Below are positions 25,231 through 32,424 of a DNA stretch of 64,000 nucleotides, piece by piece. The notes beneath the pieces were generated by a model. It did no database searches, was not told where the DNA came from, and saw nothing but the letters and a program-made list of their open reading frames with translations. The first letter of the stretch is position 1; every line of letters begins with the position of its first letter. The stretch covers positions 558,001-622,000 of the forward strand of contig NZ_JACAWU010000002.1 in NCBI RefSeq assembly GCF_013391635.1, read 5' to 3'. A program made the position numbers and the translations under genes. Source of the DNA: Natronomonas gomsonensis. Its GTDB lineage: Archaea; Halobacteriota; Halobacteria; Halobacteriales; Haloarculaceae.

Positions 25231-26156
25231 ATGTCCGCCCTCCAACGACGGCGCTTGCTTGCGCTCCTCGGTTCGACCGCAGCGGTCACGGCCGCCGGCT
25301 GTATCGACGACTCCTCGCTCCCGACTGACGGCAACGGTGATAGAAACAACGGCGACGGCGGTAACGGCGACGCTGCCGGCGTGCTCCGAGACGGCGCTGT
25401 CGTCGATTACCCCTGGATGGTCGATGGCGACGCCTCGGTCTCCGGTGACGAACGCGAGATAATGTACGAGGACCCCGAAGCGACGTTCACCTTCCAGTAC
25501 GCCTACGAGGGTGGCACCGACGACCCTCCCAACTCCGCGTGAGCAGGGACCTCTCCGGGGAGACGATGGCGGCGTTCATCGCCCCCGTCTACGACGCCGA
25601 CACCGAGGCGTTCGCGTACCACGTCTTCGCCAACGAGGCGTTCCTCGAGTACGCCGAATGGTACTACGTCTCCGGGCCGTCGAACGACCCGAACGAGACC
25701 GGACGGGCGTCCTTCGAGACGGTTGGTTCCGGCGTCTCACGCTTCGTTATCGGCCCGCTCGATGCCGCCACGGCCGGCCTTATCGACGCCCCGCCCGAGG
25801 AGGCCCAAAACAGCGGCGGTGAGCTAACGGGTGTCATCCTCGCCGGCGGGTCCGGTGGCAATAGCGGCGGTTCCACACCATCCGTCCCGAACGTGGCGTG
25901 GGGCTTCGACTACGACAATGACGCCGAAGCAGTCACCATCACCCACGAGGGCGGTGACACCGTCCAAGGTGCCCAAATCGAGGTCGTGGTAACCACCGCC
26001 GACAAGACGACGACCAGCCCCTTCGAGGGAGAAGTGGCGGCCGGCGATTCCGTTGCCGTCGACGCACCACCGAACGCCGTCGTCAGAGTCATCTGGGAGG
26101 CCGAAAGCGGCGACTCCGGCTCCGTCCTCGCCAGATGGGAAGGTCCCGACGCCTGA
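25231..26156 (+). pseudogene. Frameshifted Tat lipoprotein with pilin-like C-terminal domain
   Basis: Two overlapping frames look like one protein split by a single-base loss. The first (25231-25542, 103 residues) has a Tat-type Arg-Arg-Arg signal and a Thr-Ala-Ala-Gly-Cys lipobox, then a Gly/Asn/Asp linker and a beta segment ending at TGA 25540-25542. The second (25539-26156) begins GTG-Ser-Arg-Asp-Leu-Ser and has no signal of its own. It holds the middle domain (MAAFIAPVYD, YHVFANEAFLEYAEW) and a C-terminal domain like that of haloarchaeal type IV pilins (WGFDYDND, ITHEGGDTV, VRVIWEAESG). The frames join without loss at about 25536-25540, where one added base would restore a reading of about 308 residues. 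Programmed frameshifting is less likely, as no slippery run is seen. Confidence 0.65.
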
Positions 26157-26157
26157 C

Positions 26158-26739
26158 TCAATCGTCGGCACCGACGTTCTGTTCGGCCTCCATCGTCCGT
26201 GGGTCGGGTTCGATGTTGGCGTACTCGACCATCCGTCGGCCGAGAGTGTGGATGCGCTCTCGGGCGTCGTCGTCAGTCAGTACGCCGTCCTCGAAGGAGT
26301 TGCTGACGCGTGGCAGTGCGACCTGATGCGGGACGACCCACGCGTTGACCGACCGGCCGACCGACCGCAGGTGGTCCAGCGTCGTCGTCGGGAACGACCC
26401 GCCGGCGACACACAGCAGGCCGACGGTCGTATCCTCGAACTCGTCGAAGCCGCAGTAATCGAGGGCGTTCTTCAGCGCCGAGGAGTAGGAGGCGTGATAC
26501 ACGGGCGTGCCGAAAATCACCGAATCGGCGGCCTGTACCCGCTCTCTGAGCGCTTCGGCGTCCCCGGCGTCGTCTTCGTCGGCGTCGTACACCGGGAGGT
26601 CGAACGTTCGAAGGTCGATACAGTCCGTCTCGACGCCGTCGAACTCGCCAGCAGCGCCAAGCGCCTCCTCGCAGGCCAACCGCGTGTAGCTGCTGTCGCG
26701 GAGGCTGCCCACGATGGCGGCCACTCGTACGTCGGTCAT
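26158..26739 (-). CDS. NADPH-dependent FMN reductase
   Basis: A 193-residue flavodoxin-like protein of the NADPH-dependent FMN reductase family. It has the phosphate-binding GSLRDSSYTR at residues 11-20, FGTPVYHASYSSALKNALDY around 75-94 and a GGSF loop near 113 that contacts the isoalloxazine ring. Such enzymes reduce FMN, azo compounds or quinones with NAD(P)H in the cytoplasm. The stop lies one base after the end of the pilin-domain reading frame, so the two genes are tail to tail without spacer. Confidence 0.9.
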   Translation of the reverse strand: MTDVRVAAIVGSLRDSSYTRLACEEALGAAGEFDGVETDCIDLRTFDLPVYDADEDDAGDAEALRERVQAADSVIFGTPVYHASYSSALKNALDYCGFDEFEDTTVGLLCVAGGSFPTTTLDHLRSVGRSVNAWVVPHQVALPRVSNSFEDGVLTDDDARERIHTLGRRMVEYANIEPDPRTMEAEQNVGADD

Positions 26740-26776
26740 ACCGCGCGTTGGCGCGGTGGCAATAAATGGGATGTGG

Positions 26777-27694
26777 TCACTTCCGCAGTCCTGCGACGGG
26801 CGTTTCGTCCTCGTCGTCGAGTTCGACTAACCCGTCGGATTCGAGGTCCTCGAGCAGTCCACGGAGCCACTCGCGGCCGTACTCGCCGTCTGGCGTGTAG
26901 TCCACGCGGACGCGTGGCCCGAGTTCGTCGAGGGTGAGTTTCTCGAACTCCCGGAGCGTCGCGACGACGCGACCCCGCATCTGCCGACGCGATCCCTCGA
27001 ATTCGGGTTGTGTGGGAACGTCCGGGGCCGTGAAGTCGCCGCTTTCGTAGGCGTGACACCACGCTCGCCACGGACAGCCGGCCTCCTCACACCGGGGCGT
27101 CTTCCCGCAGGCGACGCCGCCCAACTCCATGATTGCGTTGTTCCAGACGCGCGATTCGCCGTCGGGCAGCAGCCTCGACGCCACGGTGCCGAAGGCGTCG
27201 TCGTCATCGGGCACGTCGAAGGCCCGATACAGCACGCGCTTGACGTTCGTATCGACCACCGCATCGCCGTTGTTGAACGCGAAGGATGCGACGGCGTTGG
27301 CGGTGTAGGGACCGACGCCCATCAACTCCTGTAGTCCCTCCGGCGTCTCCGGGAACTCGCCGTCGTGTTCCTCGAGGACCTCGGTTGCAGCCTCGTGGAG
27401 GTACTTCGCGCGGTTGTTGTACCCCAGCGAGTGGTCGGTCCAGAAGCCGACCACGTCGGCGCGGTCGGCGTCGGCGAGGTCCTCGACGGTCGGCCACTCT
27501 TCGAGGAAATCGGTCCACGCCTCGACCACGCGGTCGAGTTGGGTCTGCTGGCTCATCACCTCCGAGACCAGAATCTGGTAGGGGTCAGCCGTTTGCCGCC
27601 AGGGGTACTCTCGGTGGTCGGACTCGTACCACTCGACGAGCGCCGACTGCACCGCGTCGGTGTCTTCGGGGAGAAACTCGGCGGCGTCGGTCAT
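26777..27694 (-). CDS. mutY: A/G-specific adenine glycosylase MutY (short form, no Nudix domain)
   Basis: A 305-residue base-excision repair glycosylase that removes adenine opposite 8-oxoguanine. Seen: the catalytic Glu in VSEVMSQQTQ, the helix-hairpin-helix LMGVGPYTANAVASF, the catalytic Asp in VVDTNVKRVLYR, and an Fe-S cluster loop whose cysteines are spaced C-x5-C-x4-C-x5-C (bacterial MutY has C-x6-C-x2-C-x5-C). After the cluster there is a predicted winged-helix segment of about 80 residues in place of the Nudix-like C-terminal domain that reads the 8-oxoG. Archaeal short MutY forms are known. ATG 27694 is preferred to GTG 27697. Confidence 0.93.
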   Translation of the reverse strand: MTDAAEFLPEDTDAVQSALVEWYESDHREYPWRQTADPYQILVSEVMSQQTQLDRVVEAWTDFLEEWPTVEDLADADRADVVGFWTDHSLGYNNRAKYLHEAATEVLEEHDGEFPETPEGLQELMGVGPYTANAVASFAFNNGDAVVDTNVKRVLYRAFDVPDDDDAFGTVASRLLPDGESRVWNNAIMELGGVACGKTPRCEEAGCPWRAWCHAYESGDFTAPDVPTQPEFEGSRRQMRGRVVATLREFEKLTLDELGPRVRVDYTPDGEYGREWLRGLLEDLESDGLVELDDEDETPVAGLRK

Positions 27695-27804
27695 CACCCT
27701 CCGATTTCCCCGCCCGGCGTTTGTGTGTGACGGTTCCGGCGGTCTCGGCGTCGGACGTTCCGTTGAACGAAACCCACTTCCCCGGTCCGGACCGACCGAA
27801 CGGT

Positions 27805-28146
27805 ATGGGACTGGACGACCTCTCCGAAGACATCGAAGCGACCTACGCCGAGTTGGGCGATGAACTCACCGTGGAACTGGACGCCGAAACGCGCAACGAA
27901 CTCGCGATGCTCGCTTGCGCCTACGAACCGGAGGACGTGGACGAACTCCTCCGGCGTGCGGTTCACACTTTGTTTCAGGGTTCCGTCGAGACGGGCAACC
28001 TCGATTTCCACCTCCGGAGCGGTTACCACGTCACCTACGACGAGTACCTCTCAGGGATGACCTTCGAGGAGATGACCGGCGGTGCCGGCGGCGTGAGCGA
28101 GCAGTACCCACCGCAGGACGACAACGCGCGTCGGTATCAGTTCTAA
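27805..28146 (+). CDS. Small conserved acidic protein, unknown function
   Basis: A 113-residue acidic, soluble protein. The first part is helical (LSEDIEATYAELGDEL, ETRNELAMLACAY), with a conserved-looking FHLRSGYHVTYDEYLSGM region and a C-terminal Tyr-Pro-Pro-Gln tail. No motif is recognised. The ATG at 27805 starts the acidic region, and longer in-frame codons overlap the mutY gene on the other strand. It converges with the aminotransferase gene, 6 bases between the stops. Confidence 0.6.
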   Translation: MGLDDLSEDIEATYAELGDELTVELDAETRNELAMLACAYEPEDVDELLRRAVHTLFQGSVETGNLDFHLRSGYHVTYDEYLSGMTFEEMTGGAGGVSEQYPPQDDNARRYQF

Positions 28147-28152
28147 ATACGA

Positions 28153-29487
28153 CTAAGCGGCCGCTTCCGCGGCGTCCGACAACAACTCGATTGCCATCGT
28201 GATTTCGCGTTCCCGAACGTCCAGCGGCGGCAGTAGCCGGAGCGTCTTGTAGCCACAGCCGAGCGTCAACAGGCCGCGTTTCATCGCCTCGTCCTGTACG
28301 TCGTCGCGGCGTTCTTTGGTATCGAACTCGACGGCGAGCATCAGTCCTCGGCCTCTGATGTCGATGACTCCTGGAACGGTGGCGTCGTCGAGTTCCGCGG
28401 TCGCCTGCTCCCCCCGGGTGACGGCGTTGTCGAGTAAGTTTTCCTCGTGAATCACGTCGATGGTGAGTGCGCCCTGCATCGAGTCGACGATGTCGCCGGC
28501 ACCCCACGTCGAGGAGAGTCGCGACTCCTCCTCAGGGAAAATTGCCTCGTTGGCGATCGTCGCGCCGACGCGGGCACCTTTCGCCGCACAGATGACATCG
28601 GGTTCGATGGGGAAGCCGTCCGACGCCCAGAAATCGCCGGTGCGTCCCATCCCTGACTGGATTTCGTCGGCGATTAGCAGGATGTCGTGTCGGTCACAGA
28701 TGTTGGCGACTTCCTGCATGAACGCGTCACTTGGGACGTGGTAGCCGCCTTCCCCCTGTATCGGTTCGAGAATGAGATACGCCACCTCGTCGGCGTTGAC
28801 GTACCCCGTCTCGGAGTTCAACATCCGGCGGAGTTTCGTGGTGTCGCCAGCGAAGAACCCACACTCACACGTCGCCGCCGTACAGCTCTCGTCCCGACAG
28901 AACGGCACGTCGTGGACGGGGCCGATTTCGGGGAACTCCCGGCGATAGATTTCCTTCGAGCGGTTCAACGATAGCGTCCCGAGCGTCCGGCCGTGGAAGG
29001 CACCCTCGAAAGTGATGGCGTACTTCCCGCCGGCCCGGTCGTAGCTGATTTTCAGGCCGTTCTCGACGGCTTCGGCGCCGGAGTTCGAGAGGAATACCGT
29101 ATCGAAGCGCTCCGGGGAAGCGTCGACCAGTCGCTGCATCAACTCGGGCGGTCCCGGGAAATCCACGTCGTCGGGGTCACCCGCCGTCGAATAGAAGTCT
29201 TGCCCGGCTATCTTCACCGGGTCTATCATGTCGAAGGCCTCCATCCGTTCGAGCAGTTCGGGGTTGTTGTACCCCAGCGGCGCGGCGCCGACGTGCCCCG
29301 TGAAATCCATGAGGACGTTGCCGTCGGCGTCCGTACAGAACGGGCCGATTGCGGGTTCGGTCACGTCCCAGACGAAGTCGTAGACGTAGGTGCTCGGGGC
29401 GGCGAGCGAACGGTGGAAATCGACCCGCTCGCGGGCGTTCGGTCCGGGTATCTCGTCGACCTGCGGCGAGGTCGTCTCGCGGTCCAT
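28153..29487 (-). CDS. Class III PLP-dependent aminotransferase with cysteine-rich insertion
   Basis: A 444-residue fold-type I aminotransferase of the ornithine/GABA/lysine-epsilon group. The PLP lysine is Lys303 (Ala-Ala-Lys-Gly), the pyridine-binding Asp is Asp274 in ADEIQSGMGRTG, and SNSGAEAVENGLK is the phosphate-binding region. The substrate is not readable, and GABA, lysine or another omega-amino acid is possible. Odd: four cysteines at 197, 202, 207 and 209, in a C-x4-C-x4-C-x-C insertion not usual for GabT, could bind a metal. A TATA-like box about 28 bases before ATG 29487 supports this start. Confidence 0.85.
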   Translation of the reverse strand: MDRETTSPQVDEIPGPNARERVDFHRSLAAPSTYVYDFVWDVTEPAIGPFCTDADGNVLMDFTGHVGAAPLGYNNPELLERMEAFDMIDPVKIAGQDFYSTAGDPDDVDFPGPPELMQRLVDASPERFDTVFLSNSGAEAVENGLKISYDRAGGKYAITFEGAFHGRTLGTLSLNRSKEIYRREFPEIGPVHDVPFCRDESCTAATCECGFFAGDTTKLRRMLNSETGYVNADEVAYLILEPIQGEGGYHVPSDAFMQEVANICDRHDILLIADEIQSGMGRTGDFWASDGFPIEPDVICAAKGARVGATIANEAIFPEEESRLSSTWGAGDIVDSMQGALTIDVIHEENLLDNAVTRGEQATAELDDATVPGVIDIRGRGLMLAVEFDTKERRDDVQDEAMKRGLLTLGCGYKTLRLLPPLDVREREITMAIELLSDAAEAAA

Positions 29488-29510
29488 ACACGATATTGGG
29501 TGAGTCGCGT

Positions 29511-29518
29511 GTTAATAG
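29511..29518 (-). promoter_or_regulatory. TATA-like element of aminotransferase gene
   Basis: CTATTAAC on the minus strand is centred about 28 bases upstream of the ATG at 29487. It is the clearest A+T cluster in the spacer before the MgtC-like gene. Confidence 0.5.
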
Positions 29519-29532
29519 TTCACACCATCGGT

Positions 29533-30795
29533 TCAGGCGAGTACAACGAGTGCAGTCACGGCGGCGGCGACGCCCAACACCGCAGCGCTTCGGAGGAGAA
29601 CGCTCCGGGCGAACGCCCGATTGGGCGACATCGCCGATAGCCCCGCTTTCACGGCGATGCTGGCGGCAGTCGCCAGCAGGATGGCGACCGTCGCTTCCGT
29701 TCCCGTGATGCTCCCGTTGGAGTAGAGGACGACCGCGGAGGCGGCCGCTCCGGCACTGGAGACGAGCCCCGCCAGTAGGGCAGCCACGTACAGCCCGCCC
29801 GTACCGAACTGTGCCTCCGCGAACCCACCAATCAAAAGCACCGCGAGGAACAGGGCGCCGACGCCGAGGGCGTATCGGAGTGTGAACGGCGTGTCGAGTT
29901 CCATTTCGATGGTTTCCGACCAGTCCGCTGTCGTCGCCGCGACGACGAGCGCACCGAGGATGACCGCACCGAGGGGAATCAGCGGTTCGTAGAGTACCCC
30001 CGTCCCGAGCGTGAACACGACGGCGATGGCGAGGTTCCGGAGCGCCATCGAGGCGTTCGCCAACAACACCGCGGCCACGCCGTAGTCAGTCACCTCCCGG
30101 TTCTGTCCGACGTGGTCGAGTATCGCTCCGACGACGGCCGTCGAGGACGCTAACCCGCCGAAAAAGCCCGTGACGACGATGCCGCGACTACCGTACATCC
30201 TGACGATGGCGTAGTTGACGATGCCGATGCCGGCGACGAACACCACCATCAGCCAGACGACCCGCGGTTCGAACGACACGGAGAGGGTAGCGACCGAGAG
30301 GCTCTGCTCGCCGGTCGGCAACAGCGGGTAGACGACGAACGCGAGGATGGCGAACTCGGTTCCTGAGCGGACCTCCTCCCGCGAGAGGGCCTCGGCGATG
30401 CCGTGCAGTTCCTGTCGCAACACGAGGACGAACGAGGAGACGACCGCGACGGTCACGCCCTCGACGACGAACCCCGCGGCGACCAGCGCGCCGATGCCGT
30501 AAGCGACCAGCAGTGACGCCGAGGTCGTAAGCGAGAGGGTGTCAACCTGCCCGAGCAGTCCCTGCACGCCGAGGACGACGCCCAACGCGACGACCAGCAA
30601 CGCCCCGGCGACGAGCAACAGCGGTTCCTCGAGGATGGTGAACACCGCCGCAGAGAGGCTGACGAGCGAGAACGTCCGGATGCCGGCGGTCTTCTCGGAC
30701 CACTCGCGTTCGAGGCCGAGAAACAGCCCCAGCGCCGCCGCCAACACGAGCGCGACCACGCTGTCGTCCAACACTGCCGGCCCCAGGGAACTCAT
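29533..30795 (-). CDS. MgtC/SapB-like DUF4010 membrane protein
   Basis: A 420-residue polytopic protein with about 13 predicted membrane helices. The N-terminal half has the MgtC-type sequence LGLFLGLEREW and AGIRTFSLVSL; the second half is a DUF4010 domain (YGSRGIVVTGFFGGLASSTAVVGAI). The family is linked to magnesium and membrane-potential homeostasis in bacteria, but the archaeal role is untested. It is transcribed in the same direction as the aminotransferase gene, whose start it precedes by 46 bases. It is divergent from the AI-2E permease gene. Confidence 0.87.
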   Translation of the reverse strand: MSSLGPAVLDDSVVALVLAAALGLFLGLEREWSEKTAGIRTFSLVSLSAAVFTILEEPLLLVAGALLVVALGVVLGVQGLLGQVDTLSLTTSASLLVAYGIGALVAAGFVVEGVTVAVVSSFVLVLRQELHGIAEALSREEVRSGTEFAILAFVVYPLLPTGEQSLSVATLSVSFEPRVVWLMVVFVAGIGIVNYAIVRMYGSRGIVVTGFFGGLASSTAVVGAILDHVGQNREVTDYGVAAVLLANASMALRNLAIAVVFTLGTGVLYEPLIPLGAVILGALVVAATTADWSETIEMELDTPFTLRYALGVGALFLAVLLIGGFAEAQFGTGGLYVAALLAGLVSSAGAAASAVVLYSNGSITGTEATVAILLATAASIAVKAGLSAMSPNRAFARSVLLRSAAVLGVAAAVTALVVLA

Positions 30796-30841
30796 CGACG
30801 GTCGTTCGCGGGCGGGGGTGGTAAGGCCATCGGCGGGTCGA

Positions 30842-30850
30842 ATTTTTAAT
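30842..30850 (+). promoter_or_regulatory. TATA-like element of AI-2E family permease gene
   Basis: ATTTTTAAT is centred about 27 bases before the ATG at 30872. It is the strongest A+T run in the divergent spacer with the MgtC-like gene. Confidence 0.55.
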
Positions 30851-30871
30851 CGTCGGGGTCCGGGAGGGCGT

Positions 30872-32080
30872 ATGGTCAGCGAATCCTCCCGCGGCCGATT
30901 GGGGTGGTGGGGCGTCGGCTTCGCCCTCGCCGTCGTCGTCGCCGCGACGTTCTACGCCTTCGTCGGGACGGTCGTCACGGCGCTGTTTCTGTACTACGTC
31001 TCGCGGCCGCTGTACCGACACCTCCGTGGACACCTCCGGCCGACGTTCGCCGCCGGCGCCTCGCTCCTCTGTCTCTCCATTCCAGTCGTTCTCCTCTTGG
31101 CGTACACGACTGCCGTCGCGCTACAGGAACTCAGAACGCTCGCCGAGACCGTCGACCTGGGTCCGGTCCAGAGCATCGTCTCGCCGTACTTCGACGTGTC
31201 GGCGCTCGTCGAAGACCCGGCGACGCTGTTCCAAAACCCCGACGTCGTCGACGCACTTCTCGTCGTCTTCGACGGGGTTTACGACTACCTTCCCTTCGTC
31301 GTCTCGGTGCTTCTGCACCTGTTCGTCGCGCTCGCGCTCACGTTCTACCTACTTCGTGACGGCCCGAAACTCGCCGAATGGGTGAGCGACGTCTTCGGTG
31401 ACGACGCTGGCGTCCTCGACGCCTACGGCACGGCGGTCGACCGCGACCTCAAGAGCGTCTACTTCGGCAACATCCTCAACGCCGTCATCGCGGCCGTCAT
31501 CGGCACCATCACCTACAGCCTGCTGAACATCGTCGCCCCGCCCGGGCTCGCAGTCCCGTATCCGGCGCTGTTGGGCATCCTCGTCGGCGTCACCAGTCTC
31601 GTTCCAGTGGTCGGAATGAAACTGGTGTACGTCCCGGTCGGCGGATTGCTGTTCGGACAGGCGCTGCTCCGGGGGGACCCGCTGTGGTTTCCCGTGGTGT
31701 TCTTCGTCGTCTCCGGGATTCTCATCGACGGCATCCCGGACCTACTCCTGCGGCCGTACGTCTCCGGCCGGAACCTCCACGTCGGCCTCGTGATGGTGGC
31801 CTACATCCTCGGGCCGTTGTTGTTCGGCTGGTACGGGCTGTTCCTCGGACCGCTGTTGCTCGTGTTGGTGTTTCACTTCGCCCGCTTCGTCCTCCCGGAG
31901 CTCCTGGACGGCACGCCGATTCAGCCGATAGTCGTCTCACCTGCCGCACTGCGGCAGTCACACCACAGCACCCCGGCCACAGCGGGGTCGGTGGCGGCCG
32001 AGTCGGAGGTGACTGACTCCACCGAAGCCGAATCGGTCGAAGAGGATGCGGAAGACGACGAACGTGAGGACACTCAGTAG
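30872..32080 (+). CDS. AI-2E family transporter (PF01594-like permease)
   Basis: A 402-residue membrane protein of the AI-2E/TqsA family with about seven membrane helices. It has a central region containing FYLLRDGPK, then VIGTITYSLLNIV, a GxxxSLVPVVG-like segment (VGVTSLVPVVGMK), IDGIPDLLLRPYVSGR and a final GWYGLFLGPLLLV. These match the family's conserved loop motifs. The proteins export or exchange small solutes, including sodium in some members; autoinducer transport should not be assumed. A long acidic, Glu/Asp-rich C-terminal tail follows. Start ATG 30872 is supported by the TATA-like box. The 3' end overlaps a small gene on the other strand by 7 bases. Confidence 0.88.
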   Translation: MVSESSRGRLGWWGVGFALAVVVAATFYAFVGTVVTALFLYYVSRPLYRHLRGHLRPTFAAGASLLCLSIPVVLLLAYTTAVALQELRTLAETVDLGPVQSIVSPYFDVSALVEDPATLFQNPDVVDALLVVFDGVYDYLPFVVSVLLHLFVALALTFYLLRDGPKLAEWVSDVFGDDAGVLDAYGTAVDRDLKSVYFGNILNAVIAAVIGTITYSLLNIVAPPGLAVPYPALLGILVGVTSLVPVVGMKLVYVPVGGLLFGQALLRGDPLWFPVVFFVVSGILIDGIPDLLLRPYVSGRNLHVGLVMVAYILGPLLFGWYGLFLGPLLLVLVFHFARFVLPELLDGTPIQPIVVSPAALRQSHHSTPATAGSVAAESEVTDSTEAESVEEDAEDDEREDTQ

Positions 32081-32340
32081 TCGTCGTCCGTATCGACCAG
32101 TCGGCTTCCGTCTCGCGGACAGTAGTCGTAGGCTTCCTCGGTCGTCCTGAACCCACACCTGTCACACCGTTTCGGCTGTCGCTCCGACTCGTCGGTGAGG
32201 CCGCCGGAGCCGAACAGGAACGGAACGAAGGGAACGAACAGGAAGAACAGCACCGACCCCGTATACCAATACAGCGCTGCGCTGACGGCGAGGCTGCCGA
32301 GGAGTCCGGCCAGCGCCGTCAGGGTTCTGGAGCCGACCAT
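32074..32340 (-). CDS. Small membrane protein with C-terminal zinc-ribbon-like segment
   Basis: An 88-residue protein with two hydrophobic helices (about residues 8-25 and 29-46) and a cytoplasmic tail carrying a Cys-x2-Cys (CDRCG) and a further Cys about 14 residues on (YDYCPRDG), a three-cysteine fragment of a zinc ribbon. No enzyme signature. Start: ATG at 32340 rather than GTG one codon before. Its 3' end overlaps the AI-2E permease stop on the opposite strand by 7 bases. Function unknown. Confidence 0.6.
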   Translation of the reverse strand: MVGSRTLTALAGLLGSLAVSAALYWYTGSVLFFLFVPFVPFLFGSGGLTDESERQPKRCDRCGFRTTEEAYDYCPRDGSRLVDTDDDY

Positions 32341-32424
32341 CACGTCCGGGTAGACGCGGCTGTCGGTTGTCGGTTTCGGAGCGGGCCGCTATCGGGCGTC
32401 GGAAAAATCGAGGTGGATTCGACG

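Noticed and set aside
28153-29487. Assignment of the class III transaminase to a specific reaction (GabT or LAT)
   Set aside because: The substrate-determining residues are not identifiable by eye and the gene has no metabolic neighbours.
30872-32080. Autoinducer-2 transporter function
   Set aside because: Family membership alone does not prove AI-2 export; archaeal members have other proposed roles.
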